In this document: piece by piece, positions 44,801 through 56,305 of the stretch
Position numbering within the stretch: the first letter of the stretch is position 1
Layout of the letters: each line of letters opens with the position of its first letter
From: Marsupella aquatica
Taxonomy: Eukaryota > Marchantiophyta
DNA length: 64,000 nt
Reading direction: 5' to 3'
Assembly (NCBI GenBank): GCA_973895155.1
Contig: OZ316899.1
Coordinates: 7,688,001-7,752,000, forward strand
The notes under the pieces: model-generated
Database searches by the model: none
The model's input: only the letters and a program-made list of their open reading frames with translations
What the model was told of the DNA's origin: nothing
Translations under genes and position numbers: made by a program

Positions 44801-45370
44801 TGTTGGCGTATTTTAATGAGTCGGCCAAGTGCAGCCCAATAGACAGGAACTACGTCCAGAATCGCAAGGCCGAACTAGAAAGGATCGTGTGCGACATTCA
44901 GGGGAGATAGAAGGCGACTAAGGATAAGCAAGAGAACTGGGGTCGAAGCTGGCGCGTGAACTGAAGAACTGGTGCACTGCAAAGGATCGGCCCCCTTTTT
45001 CTACCCTGAGAGCTCGCTGATCGCCCAACGCCTCCCCGTCGCTTATAGGCCGAGCCTTTCACGCTTGCAGTGTACCGGCCACTCCACCGGTCCGGGTCAG
45101 CACGTGTCAATGGCCGCCTCCCAAAGTTTGTTATACGGACCCGAGGGGGAAAGGTGAGGGCCTATTACATGCTCGCAACCCGGGCGTGCAAATGGCAACC
45201 CGCCGCCAGCCTGAACACAAACGCCCCTTATTGACTAATGATTTCCTACTCATAATGGCTACCTAAATACTCTCATTATGCTAATAATTATGGCCTAAGA
45301 TACCCCTAAGGCGCGTGCTAAGCGTCGTTAGGCCGAATCACTCATTACCCACCATACCGGCGGCGTCACA
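41873..45370 (-). repeat. 5' LTR, family B copy 1 (3498 bp), gene-bearing
   Basis: Plus-strand ends TGTCACGTCGTCAGCC and CGGCGTCACA (sense start TGTGACGCCG). It contains the block TTCCGGCGGTGGAA with AAACTATACCT (minus, about 42029-42057), the C-run hairpin core (42497-42525), and a sense gene. Related copies are at 45371-47836 (truncated) and 62525 onward. Confidence 0.8.
42736..44725 (-). pseudogene. LTR-encoded protein (family B copy 1): GLP-motif domain and coiled coil
   Basis: Fragments in three frames. N-terminal: WLPDVVFNIPGTINLQRHYF then an Ala/Pro/Gln-rich stretch. Middle (44326-43373): KKRKEPAAVFGLPMA, THMGDN-like HRMGDNVHKNILHPKHAVYL, and MSLIVERLRMIFGLPEGD, then NGFVMRTCLIPEIAKRLEFQ and RYALHMMEPR. 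C-terminal (43071-42736): coiled coil ending in RRQRDGRSHSDGSGKRTRH. The layout (globular domain with a FGLP motif, low-complexity linker, coiled coil) parallels the family-C LTR gene although residues are very different. The copy at 47056-45515 is cleaner in the middle part. Confidence 0.55.
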
Positions 45371-47836
45371 CCGGTATCCCACGCAATTTGTTGGGAGAAG
45401 TCCCCCAGCAACCCATTCAAAAATATGCCCGGTGCAAAGAGTTCGTGGTACTCCAGATTATGCCCATTTGGGTTCGGGCAAGGATAGACCCCAGCTCGCG
45501 CGGGAGTCGGAGTGCTAACGTCTAGCCCTTGAAATATGACAGCAAAGGGGGTTGGGTTTGCACGGGATGCATGGTTCTCTTGGACAGCCGTGGAGGGTAT
45601 CAGGGGTCTCTGTAACCGCAGTCTTGGGCCCGGGGCTGGCTTTTGCTAACCCAACTTTGATGGTCGCACTGGCCTGGTTGATGGAATCCAGGGTCGCGAT
45701 AATTGCATCATCTGATACAAACGGAGGGACAGCAGCGGCTGGTTGTGGGGCCAGGGTTGTGGGCCTCACGACCACCGGACTTCTGGCCTTGGGCTGGGGT
45801 CGCCTTTCTAGGGCCGGGAATACCCACCGTGATGGGGTTAGCTCGGGCTCGTTGAGCCAAGGGAGACTTTGGCGGTCAAAACGGGCATACCACTTGATGA
45901 TGATTTCAATGTGGCTTGCGAGGTACGCCTTCCCGCCAAGGTACAAGGTCTTGCTTTGCCACTCCATCTCCTCGTGGAACTTCTTGACAAAGAAAGAAGC
46001 CCACTTCCTAGGCTGGTAGTTTTTGACCTGGATGACTTGGGCAGCAGATATTTTGCCCCTTGGTTCCATCATGTGGAGGGCGTACCTCTGGAACTCTTGT
46101 TGCTCCGCTATCTCCGAGATGAGGCATGTCCTCATCAAGAATCCGTTGTCCACTGCTCCTTCGGTCGGGAAGCTAGAGGACTGATACTTGGCTCCCTTGC
46201 CCCTGGGAGCTCGTGATTCCACCCGATTTACTCCTTTGGGTAGGCCAAAGATCATCTTGAGCCGTGCTTGGCTGAGGGACATCACTCTTCCATGCGCACG
46301 AGTTTGTTGGCGGGCCTCGTCAAAGTTCTGGATGAACTCCATCATATCCTGCCCATAGTACGTGCTAGCATTCCAAGGGAGAGAGGCAAGGTGCTCAAAC
46401 CCTTGGGTCTTCAGGTAGCATGCATGCTTGGGGTGGAGAATGTTCTTGTGGACATTCTCCCCCATGTGATGCATGGTCAGCTTGGCCACCAATACTGTGG
46501 CCAAAGGCAGCCCGGATAGAGCCGCGGGTTCCTTTCTCTTCCTACCCCAAGACTGGTTCCCGGGGTGACTTGTAGAGGGGGACATCTCCCGTTCCTCTCT
46601 ATCGGGTGGCGGCAGTGCTACTGCCATAAGTATTGGTGCTGGGGCAGCCACTGTTACCGTGTCATCTACCAGAGCTGCCACTCGAGTCCGGGCTTGTGCG
46701 GGTGGTGACGTGTTGCCCGGCTTGTGTGTGCTCGCCCCTCAAGATCGCCGGTGCAAGGGAGGGTGAGCCTCTTTGTCCTTGGAACTGATGTTTACTGCGT
46801 TCACCACAGATTGTACCCAGAGGGGTGGTGCGACCGGTGGTGGAGATTAGCTTGGCTGAGGCCGAGGTGGTGTTGGTGAGGGCACCAATGAGTCGACAAC
46901 GGTTGTAGCTGGAGGAGGCGCCATAAGATTCAGCAAGTCTGAGGGGAAGCCAAGTGAGGTCAGGAAGGATGTCTTGCCCGGATCTGCATTACCAAACTGA
47001 TGGTTTATGGAAGCCTGAACTTTGGCAGGGATATGGTTGAAGTGGTGCCGCTGCAAGTCTATCGTGCCTGGGAGTGTGAAGACCTTGTCTGGAAGTTGAA
47101 GAAGTGCTTCTTGGAAGCCAAACTTACTTTAGACCGTCGAAGAAGTATTCACAGATCTCGTTGGCTCGACAGAGCTTGCTTTGGAACGGAAGGTTGAAAT
47201 CGCCGTTATAGTGAGAGCGCCCGGCTAGACGGATGAGTCGCTCGTACTGCCTTTTGGTTTCATACCGGCGCGGATTAACTTTGGCCAACAACTTTGCTAA
47301 ATGATTTTTGACGGATAGAAATTGAAGCCAAAACCGAAAAGCCTAACTGGACATAATCATGACAGACATACAAAAAACGGTGGTGGAGGATTAAGGAGCA
47401 GATGAGCAAGCTAGGGTCAAATTTGGCGCGAGGAGTGAAGTGTTGATGCTAAGCAAGAGAACGGCCTGCCTTTTATACCCTGAGAGCTTGTTGGCCGAAT
47501 GGCCCCTTCCTCTTTCCGATAGGCCAATCCTTTCACGCTTGTAGTGTACCAACCACTCCGCAGGTCCGGGTCAGAGTGTGTCGGCGAGCCGCCCCCTTGA
47601 GTTGTTATACGGATCCAAGGAGGCATCCCTACACGCTTGTAACCCGGTAATATGAATGGCGCTCCACCGCCAGCCCGAGCGTAAATGCTCCTTATTGACT
47701 AATGATGTCCTAGTTGTGATTACTACCTACTTTAGTGTCGTTGTGCTAATAACTACGGACTACTATGTCCATATCGCGCGTGCTAAGCATGGATTAGACC
47801 GGATCACTCATTAACCGTCGTGCTGGCGGCGTCACA
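45371..47836 (-). repeat. LTR, family B copy 2, truncated
   Basis: Ends GGCGGCGTCACA at 47836, and from about 45530 it parallels 43150-45370. The first 160 bp (45371-45530) have no clear match in copy 1. The gypsy element at 37648-45370 appears to have inserted into this LTR, so the missing 3' part would have lain beyond that element. Confidence 0.6.
45515..47056 (-). pseudogene. LTR-encoded protein (family B copy 2)
   Basis: One frame with a stop at 46847 and another near 46740. N-terminal: QRHHFNHIPAKVQASINHQF. Main part (46681-45515): APILMAVALPPPDREEREMS, KRKEPAALSGLPLATVLVAK, LTMHHMGENVHKNILHPKHA, LSQARLKMIFGLPKGVNRVE, GFLMRTCLISEIAEQQEFQR and KWASFFVKKFHEEMEWQSKT. 388 codons are open, the longest intact piece of the family-B gene. 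The coiled-coil C-terminus is absent because the LTR is truncated. Not recognised beyond similarity to copy 1. Confidence 0.6.
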
Positions 47837-48620
47837 TAAAGGACCGCTGGAGCTTGATGTGAAGATTCAAGGATGTGTTGTGCAAAGAGTACCAGTGGGC
47901 GGTGGGTCCAACATTAACCTCGTGACCCAACGAACAACATTGAATCTTGGATTCACTAAGTTTGAGACCACACTAAATATCCTACGCATGGTTGACTAAT
48001 CCCAAGTTGTTCCAGCAAGGAAGTTAAGTAAGGTTGAGACCCTCATTGCTGGTGTCCCTTTTGAATTGGAATATGTGGTCATAAGTCTTGAAGTACCTTC
48101 AAGTTTCCCAGTCGTGTTAGGCCAATCCTAGTTGTATAAAGCCCAAGTACAGGTGAATTGGATAGCCCAAGAGATGTCTTTTGGTAAGCCCAAAGTAGTT
48201 GTGAGCTGGGCTAGTGATGCATATAAAAGTGAGACATCGGACTAATGATGGTTATACATCAGATATTTCAGATTCTAACTTGATTTTGGAACCTATGGAG
48301 TTTGAACTGGAAGAGGTCCAATACTTAGAGATTTATTTGTCTGAAGTTGGGAAGGATCTTGATTGAAATTTGCACAATCCTCTTGACAATTAATGCCCAA
48401 ACATAAGCTGCCTAATGTACAAAGAGTGCCCTTGGTTACAAGGCAGCGCCCGTCCGCTCCAAAAGACGTTAAACCAGAAGTCACTAGAAGAAACCAAGCT
48501 ATTTTGAGACCACAATATGTGACTCATTTTGGCTTGTGTGACTTCATTGTGGCTCAACTTGACGTGACCCAGGCTGTGACCCTTGGAGTTGCAAAAGTTG
48601 AGACCAGAAAATAGAAGTCG
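47837..48620 (+). pseudogene. pol: Gypsy protease/linker fragment
   Basis: VQRVPVGGGSNINLVT followed by LNLGFTKFETTLNILRMVD and SFPVVLGQS resembles the DGG-type retropepsin at 39179, with the catalytic Asp replaced by Gly and several stops. A later frame (48393-48614, RVPLVTRQRPSAPKDVKPEV) may be linker. Orientation is opposite to neighbouring gypsy pieces. Confidence 0.45.
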
Positions 48621-49400
48621 CTCTTGATACACACCATCGTGACTTGCGTGATACCCATTTGTGACTGATTTATGACTCCATCATGGAGTCTAGCCTTGTT
48701 GATACATGACTGTAACATGACTTTAATTAGTCACGGGGAAAGTCAATTCCATGACTTAGTCACCCTTGGAAGCGTTGTCAACCTTCTTAAGAGAGACTAA
48801 CTTGTGACATTTTTGTATCACATATTAGACCAAGGAAAACTCTGGTACGAGTCACACAACACAACCATTTGGGTCTCTACATAGTCATGTTTATAACTAA
48901 TAAGATTGAGTGGAATTTAAGGAAGTTGTAACCATGACTAATCCACTAATGGAAGGTAGCAATTGTGTAACAGTTTTGTGGGCATGTAGTTCATAGGAGA
49001 GATGGTCGATTCATGAGCACTCCACATTGCAATACATCTAAACATTCATATTCATCATCACTTTAGAAGTATAACACACTGAATACAATAAATAAACACA
49101 TCATCAATGACATCCATATGAAACAAAGCATGATATAAGCATATGCTTCATATAACTCATTCATAAGAATTAAACAGAATCACAATACAGTTGAAAGATG
49201 ATGATGAATTCAATTACAATTGCACAGTTTACAATGTCATCAATGTGATTCAGAGAAAACATAAACTTCTAAACTGATAATTGTTTGAAACAATTGAAAG
49301 CAAATGCATGATACTATCAATTATCAAACATGATTGCGCATTGCTTCTTGAGTTCTAAAATCTACAAAGCATGACTGACACTACAAACAAATAATGACAT
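48621..49400. other. TGAC/GTCA-rich non-coding DNA, possible transposon subterminal region
   Basis: Many GTGAC, ATGAC and GTCAC words in both orientations up to about 48960, then AT-rich DNA resembling a 3' untranslated region of the leftward gene next to it. No terminal inverted repeat found. Confidence 0.4.
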
Positions 49401-49816
49401 CACATTGTTATGGATCCTCTATGTACTTTGGCCATAATACCAAAGAACCTCAGCATCTCCAAGTGTCTTCTAAGGAGGATCATCATTTGTGTTCGGAATG
49501 AGAAACACAACTTTAGTTTTCACTAGTAATGTGATTAACACTATTGAATAACCTGGTGGGATCCTTTTGCCATGGAACGGTGTAGAACCAACTTGCACTC
49601 TGCCAAATCCTACTTGTGTTCCACTTTCATCAACAGCTAACAAGCCACTCTATCCCTCTGCATTAGGTGCCTTCCCCACTTCCACCTTAGATCTTTCTAT
49701 CAACACCAATCTTGGAGGTTTGTATGAAACCTTTAATGTGGCTTTCCTCCCAACAGACTTGCTTCGTGTGCGCATGCTTCCTCTCTTCACAGTAGTGAAG
49801 CAAGGCTCAATAGGTT

Positions 49817-52239
49817 TGTCACGCGATTGACATGGGTCTTAACACCAAAGACGTCACTATGGGTGCCAAAACCATCTCCTTGTACCTGAGGATCACGAAG
49901 GGATGTTGTGAAGGCCGGTGAACACAAATTTATGCCCTTAACACCAGACTATCATAACAAGACTCCGTCACACATCACCCAAGCTCAATCCCTAAGAACC
50001 AAGGTTGGGAATCAGATCTGCGCTCATGATAGTTCTGGTGAGAAGGGGTCTTCATATCGGGCCCGTACACACAGGGCCTAGCGGTACGGTGCGCATAGGT
50101 CTATACGTATACTTACTATCATAGGTATGTTTCTATTCCGCCGCCGGAATGTACCCATAAACCAGTGACTCCTGACTGATTCCCGGCTTAGGGATTTCTA
50201 AGCCATTGCCCCACCACTCTGCCATTCCACTCTCAGCAATCAGAGCTATGACAGTCCTCACCCAGCCCGCTTCAATGCACCCTGTACACCTCTCAGTGGC
50301 GCTGCTAGTCCCATCATACACTCAGATTGCCTCACACACACACACATCCATGAGAGAAATGAGGCCTGAGAGGAAAACTCAATTAGATTCAACGATGTGC
50401 ACAATAGTTCACTGAGAACACTTGATCCAAACAATAGGCCCGAAGGCTGTCTACTCCAGATTGCGACGTGCTTGCCCCGCAAGCCCCGTGCTTGCCATGC
50501 AAGCTCAATCCTGAACCTGAGTCCGGCTCACTCCAGATTGTGACGGCAGATTGGACTCGAACCAATCCTGTACTTGCCTTGCAAACTGCACTTCATTCTT
50601 GGGGGCACATACAGATCTCACACCTCCAATTCAGAACGTCAAGTTACGCATGCACAGTTGACTCGACTTCAAAGCTGGTACCAGGCCTAACGACGATCTA
50701 TCCCAGACTGCAATGAGGCCCGGCCTCACGCTTGCCCTGCAAGCTCCGCTCTGGCCATAGATCCCTTAGTGCTCTCCACCAGACAAAGGTCGAGACTCCC
50801 CATGGATCACGTAGCCTTGCCAGACTGAACTGTAAATGCTCCTCCTGCTGCCCCTCAATCAGTGTCTCAGCCTCCCTAATGTGCTCATCACAAATCAAAT
50901 TGACATCCTCCCCACAGTTTACAATCACCAATACATCACCTATCACCAAGGCTCTGTATCGGGGGAAAAGAACCCAGTTGTGCTGCCCACTAGAAAGAGC
51001 CACAATCCAGCTCGCAAACCTAGCAACCTGTTGCTGTGAAACTTGGCTGATTACTCCCTGAGTAATAGCACAACCAAGCTCTCCCCAACACGCAGCGTCC
51101 AAGTCCAGCCTTGCTTGCACAGAGCTCCTCCCTGCTACTCAGTCTAAGTGAGATCACACAATTGAAGTCTCCCCCCCCCCTTGCCTCTACCGGGGGCTGC
51201 TCTATATACTCTCATGCTGAGCCCAAATGGGTGGATATTATGCTGTTGGAGCCCCATCCTAGCCCTAACAGAGCCGCCACTATCTCTAACTACTGAACCC
51301 TAACTCGCAACTTTATTTCTATCTCGAATTGGCTATGTTCTTCGGATTTGGCCCTCCTCCATGGTTTTTGCGAGCTTGCGCCTCCTCTCCCAATTTCTCT
51401 ATTGAACCATTGCTGCGTGGATAGCAGCGTTGGAAGCGGCTTGAGCTCCTCTTTCCAACGAGGTCAATTATAGCCGATTTGGGCAAATACACAGAAAGTT
51501 ATGCCCCCGTAACCGAGAGGGGGTACACATTGCTATGCTAACCCGAGTTACATAGCTAACCCGAGTTCGGCTAACCTAGCTATCCTATCTAACCCGAGTA
51601 GAGCTAACCCGTGGTCTCGGGTTAGGCCGCTACCCACTATCCGCTAACCTAGGCTAAGCTGAGCCTGAACCCGAGCTTGCCTAAGCTAACCCGAGCCCGA
51701 GTTTAGGCTAACCCAAGTTCAGTCTAACCCGGGATCAATCTAATCCGAACCCGGGTTAAGCCTAAACTGAAGCTGTGCTGACCTGAGCTAAGCTGAAGCC
51801 GTGCTTACCTGAGCTAAGTTGAAGCCGTGCTTACCTAAGCTAAACTGAAGCCATGCTTACCTAAGCTAAGCCGTGGCCGAGCTTGGGTTAACCCGAAACT
51901 GAAGCCGAATCCGCTAATTTCGGCCACAGATTAACCCGTCACACTAATCAGGCCGTATCTTCCTTAATACACCTCCGTTTCCCAAGTGTTTTATATCGAT
52001 TTTACTCGCCTTGACCAGATCTTTCCAATGCTCTTTACAGATCCGGATTTGGTGACATATTGAAAGAGATATGGTCGCCAACCACCCACGACATAGCTTT
52101 TATTTCCCTACTCTTAACGCCATGATTGCCCTTATTCTTGCCATCTTGCTAATTCTTATGCAATATCAATAGCTACTCCTTGCATACAGCAGCCTAGTTA
52201 ATCAGATTAAAGAATAAGGACCATGTCATCAGCGTCACA
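49817..52239 (-). mobile_element. Solo LTR, family A copy 3 (2423 bp)
   Basis: Plus-strand ends TGTCACGCGATTGACATGGG and GCGTCACA, with perfect duplications AGGTT at 49812-49816 and 52240-52244. Very similar to copy 2 along its whole length. Contains the conserved block at 50123-50149 and the TATA-hairpin core at 51170-51212. Confidence 0.9.
50698..51120 (-). CDS. LTR-A conserved small ORF, copy 3 (140 aa)
   Basis: The longest version of the LTR-A frame: it includes LFPRYRALVIGDVLVI and RDPWGVSTFVWWRALRDLWP, running past the stop seen in copies 1 and 2. No family recognised and no ATG at the 5' end of the conserved part. Confidence 0.3.
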   Translation of the reverse strand: MQARLDLDAACWGELGCAITQGVISQVSQQQVARFASWIVALSSGQHNWVLFPRYRALVIGDVLVIVNCGEDVNLICDEHIREAETLIEGQQEEHLQFSLARLRDPWGVSTFVWWRALRDLWPERSLQGKREAGPHCSLG

Positions 52240-52744
52240 AGGTTCCTCTATTGGGATTGTCACAATAGCAGGTACCTCACCTGGGAGTGTCATACCAACA
52301 AACTATTTGGTTGGATTTATCACAACAAGAGGCACACTTGTCGTTGACAATGACACATTCTGCAAATCATTTATCTCTGCAACACTAGAAGAAAACATGG
52401 TCTTTTATGACCAACTGCCCAATGACATATGGAAATGCATAAATGACGTAAATCCTCAATGACACAAAATGAATGACCAAAGAATGATTGTCCAAAATGA
52501 CCAATAGACTGAAATGACAAAATGATCGCTTTTGCGTCATTTTGTAAAATGTATGTAATGATTGATATGACCAAAATGACACAATTTTCTTAATATGCTC
52601 AATTTAGACATAGGTCCTAAATGCCGCAACCAATCACAACAATGATAACTCATTGTTTAGCACCATTGTCATTACTTTGGACAACGATTCAAATGACCAA
52701 AAACCTATTTGGGTGATTTTGGACAACGGTAATAAATGACAAAA

Positions 52745-52919
52745 TATTATGTACACCATAGACATCAATGCACCGGCAAGCTCACTTCCTTCTCACTGAT
52801 TGTGAGAGTGGAAATAACTCCCTATATAGTACATGGTATGGTGGTTATGTAACCGCCTTGATTCCCTATATACTAGGGTGAGTCTAGGTAATCAGGGTTA
52901 GGGTTTATCCCTTACAACA
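52745..52919 (-). repeat. Copia 3' LTR (175 bp)
   Basis: Sense strand begins TGTTGTAAGGGATAAACCC and ends GTACATAATA. Differs from the 5' LTR at four positions, all transitions (about 2.3%). Contains TATATAGGGAG in sense direction, a possible TATA box. Confidence 0.92.
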
Positions 52920-53594
52920 CTCCCCCTTGGTTGGATGAAAAAAAGGACTTTTCAAACAACCACAAAGTATGGGGAAAAACTAACCCTTTTTGTTATAATC
53001 CTATTATATGGCCCAAGTTTAGTATGGTCTCATTACAACCATGCTTCAATCATGGAAAGAGTGCCACTACCTATTACATGGTTGAGGGTCAATAATAGGT
53101 TAAGTCCTTAACATGTCTATGGAATCCAAAGAAAAAATTATGCCGAAAGGTATATACTAGTATCTATACTAACATATGTAAATCTGAAATACAAACAACT
53201 GTCTGTATTTTGCAAGGAAACAATATACTATCGGGCACAGACCCTAATTGTGAAGTCAAAGACGACACATTCTGCATGGGCACGTTCGTTTGTATGGTTA
53301 TCTTTCATAAGTTTGTTCCTGCAGGGTTGATCGATTGATGCGTGTCTTATGTGTCTTGGTGAACTTTGAGTTCTTGTTCGGTCAAGGGAATTGCATGTAA
53401 TGGTGGAGATCGAGATAGGTCGATGGAGCAAAGTTGAGGTTGATGCGGGGCCATTGCGTTTCAAAATTTCTCGGTGGAGCTCAACAGAGTGCTTCAGGGA
53501 TCCAATTTCTTCCGGTTAGTAAATATTCTTTGAGCTCGAGTAATTTTGATTTATGCATCAGTGCCTTGCAGCATCGATGCCATGCTCCTCATTC

Positions 53595-55436
53595 CTATGC
53601 CATATGTATGCTCACGGTGGAGGATGGCGGTAGGGGTGTTGTAAACAAATCCGCCCTATTGTCTTTGCTAGGAATCCACTGCACGTTGACCTGTTTGCCA
53701 TGCTGTTCATGTGTATAGAAGAATTTGGGCGCTATATGTTTAATTCGGTCCCCTTTGATGAATCCCTGCACTATCTGATCGACACAAGGTCGATTATCAT
53801 CATATATGATGGTCGGTTGATCAAATCGGGGCCTGCGAGTATGTATTTGAATATGGTCTATCAAGTGTCATAACCAAATGCATTCCCTGGTGGCTTCATA
53901 GAGCGCTATTATTTCTGCGTGGTTAGAGGAAGTAGCTGTCAATGTTTGTTTGAAGCTTTTCCACGAGATCGCAGTGCCGCCTTGGAGAAAAACATATCCC
54001 GTTTGGGATTTTGCGTTGTCTGGATCTGAAAGGTACCCTGCGTCCGCGTATCCCACCAATAGGTTTTTTGATTGCTTGGGAAAGAATAGTCCCATATCGG
54101 TGGTTCCATGCAGGTAACAAAAAATGCGTTTGACTCCATTCCAATGACGTATGGTCGGCTTTGCGCTATGGCGGGCGAGGAGGTTCACTGCAAACGAGAT
54201 GTCAGGACGGGACTGTATAGCAAGGTACATAAGAGCCCCTATTGCAGAGAGGTAAGGTTTTTCTGGGCCAAGAATCGTTTCTGGTTTAGTCCATTTCTTG
54301 AATGTATCCTTATCAGGATCTAAGGACCTCAAATCCATAGGAGTGCTAACTGGGTGAGCAGAGTCCATGTTGAATTGCCTGAGTACCTTCTCAATGTAGG
54401 TAGATTGGTTAATGAGTATTCCATTTGGTAAGTAATTGAATTGTAAGCCCAAACAATATGTGGGCTTTCCAATATCCCGCATTTCGAAGGTTTTCTTAAG
54501 GATCTCAATTGTATGAGCTGTGATTGTTGCCGTGCCAAAAATGTTTATGTGGTCCACATAGATCACGATAATCATGACATCATCTCCCTCCTGTTTGAGA
54601 AATAGACAAGGAGCAATGTCGTTAGTAATGAAATTCAATGTAAGCATTTCAGCTTTGAATCATTTGTACCATGTCCGTCCACTCTATTTTAAACCATACA
54701 TGGAACGAAGTACCTGAACTGCAAGTTCTCTTTTAACTCTCTTTGTTTGTGTAGTAGGGGTAAGCAGTGAGAGAGGCATCCGTTTCCTCTGATCTGATGT
54801 GTGCAACACATCTTGCTGGGTCAGTACTGAAGGTCTGAGCTCAATCGTCAAGGAATCCAAATCTCCTATAGGGCGAGTTTGGAGTACTCCAGGTTGCAGG
54901 CCTATGTTTGTTCTACTGGTTTTCTCCCCCTCCCACAGCCTTCAACCGCACCGACCCCCCTCTGGCGCCGCCTCTATCACAACGTTTCGCTGCACCTGCT
55001 TCGGATACTTTATAACTCGCTACCACCTTGCATTTAGCTAAAAAGTACGGGGAATGTGGAACGTTGATCTCTTAATTAGTTCCGGGAGTGCCTTCATATA
55101 TATCGTGGTATCAAGTATACCATACAGATAGGCAATGATCACGTCTAAAATGTGCATGACAATTTTGTGAAGAAGAGCATATGCGATAAGATATCTGTAT
55201 GTGATTGAATCCATCACAGGAGAGTAAGTTTGATCAAAGTCCCGGCCGGGAATCTGGGTGTAGCCCTTTGCTACTAAGCAAGCTTTATGTCTGATCACTT
55301 CTCCTTTCGCATTGCGTTTCCTGACAAAGATGAACCTATAACCCGTGAGATGGGTTCCTGCAAGTGCAGGTATAATCGGTCCAAAAACTTTTCGTTTATA
55401 AGGGAGTCCAGTTCTGAGTTTATATGTAGCTCCCAT
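53595..55436 (-). pseudogene. pol: Copia reverse transcriptase-RNase H
   Basis: RT begins GATYKLRTGLPYKRKVFGP and ARLVAKGYTQ-like CLVAKGYTQIPGRDFDQTYS. The palm has IYVDHINIF, where the usual YVDD is YVDH, losing one catalytic Asp. Frames break at 55038-54660. LGLQFNYLPNGILINQSTYI and MYLAIQSRPDISFAVNLLAR follow. RNase H has VGYADAGYLSDPDNAKSQTG and SSNHAEIIALYEATRECIWL, and after a shift YDDNRPCVDQIVQGF and IPSKDNRADLFT. Confidence 0.88.
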
Positions 55437-55441
55437 TGTGG

Positions 55442-56245
55442 CTAGTCTGGTCGAGATTGGGCCTCAGCAATCGTTAGAGGATCTGGTGTATTGTTTGTGA
55501 TCTCCTTAGAGATATTAAACGCACATGTATCGTCGACCTGTATTGTATCACGCTGCAATATTTTCCCAGTATGTACATAGTTAATCGTGATCTCCTCATT
55601 ATCGGCCTGTCGTGGTAAATGTGATATTGTAACTGGTATAACAGTGGGAGATGGAAGGCCTGTACGCGGCAGTCTAGGGTGAGAGTCCCTGGATCCCTGA
55701 GGGCGACCTCGCTTTGCCCTTGGTGCAGCTTCAGTTGCTGGTGTAGACTTCCAAGAAATGCGAGCTAGTATGTTTGTTGCCTCTAAATGTGAGCAAGTGA
55801 CCGTGGCCGCGTTGTTGAAGGCATTTGGGAGTTTCATAAGCATCTATTGTAGGTGGAGGACACGTTGTACTCCTTGATCTGCTTCTTTAGTTCAGTGGTC
55901 GTCAGTAAAAGGGTGTGTAGAAAACCATTGTAAGTCCTTCACTTTTACCTCTTCGTTTCTGTTTGGGTCTTCTGGAAGAGTTGGAAACTCATCTTCAAAG
56001 AAATTGCAGTCTTGGAACCGTGCTTTGAAAATGTTTGTTGTTGAGAGTTCCAAGTATCTTATGATGGAGCGTGAGTCAAAACCAACATAGATGCCTCTTT
56101 GTCTCTGTGGTCCCATTTTAGTTTGTTTAGGACCTAAAATTGGGACAAGTACCAGGCAGCCAAAAGTTCGTAGATGTGTGATATCAGGTGGCAATCCGTA
56201 TGCCAGGAAATGGGGTGTTTGGGAATTAAATGATGATGGTCTCAA
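55442..56245 (-). pseudogene. pol: Copia integrase C-terminus and integrase-RT linker
   Basis: LRTFGCLVLVPILGPKQTKM and RGIYVGFDSRSIIRYLE form the conserved segment after the copia integrase core (G-YVGY type). The second frame (55843-55442) is the variable linker with KRGRPQGSRDSHPRL. Confidence 0.8.
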
Positions 56246-56305
56246 TCTAAGGAGGGCGGCTGCATATAGGACCGCATGGCCCCAGGCTGATGCTGGTAAG
56301 TTAGA

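Larger units (their letters stand above)
37648..45370 (-). mobile_element. Ty3/gypsy retrotransposon with 3.5-kb family-B 5' LTR, 3' end lost
   Basis: Leftward order: LTR (45370-41873), primer-binding site (about 41860), gag (41743-40094), protease (39472-39179), RT (38536-37775), integrase start (to 37648). RNase H has been deleted cleanly: RT ends at VDQEKVAK and the next codons are from the RNase H-integrase linker. The element is cut at 37647 by the family-C LTR. The 5' flank CCGGT at 45371 would be one half of its target duplication. Confidence 0.8.
49430..52385 (-). pseudogene. DUF8039-like transposon protein, split by a solo LTR
   Basis: Leftward reading gives SVPLVVINPTK, a TAG near 52305, then FVGMTLPGEVPAIVTIPIEE up to the LTR at 52239. 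It resumes across the AGGTT duplication in the same frame with PIEPCFTTVKRGSMRTRSKS and a basic stretch, then GFGRVQVGSTPFHGKRIPPG and KTLGDAEVLWYYGQST after one stop. VHG/FHG..IP.G and LGDA..LW are hallmarks, from memory, of the DUF8039 domain in plant CACTA-like proteins. A TTTTCTTCTAG acceptor lies near 52390. The plus-strand frames here are shadows. Upstream exons not identified. Confidence 0.5.

Noticed and set aside
45552-46019. 155-codon plus frame
   Set aside because: Antisense to the 388-codon LTR-B gene.
49567-52462. Plus-strand frames (87 and 79 codons) that join in phase across the solo LTR
   Set aside because: The minus strand gives a better protein with DUF8039-like motifs and an acceptor site; the plus frames are antisense shadows.
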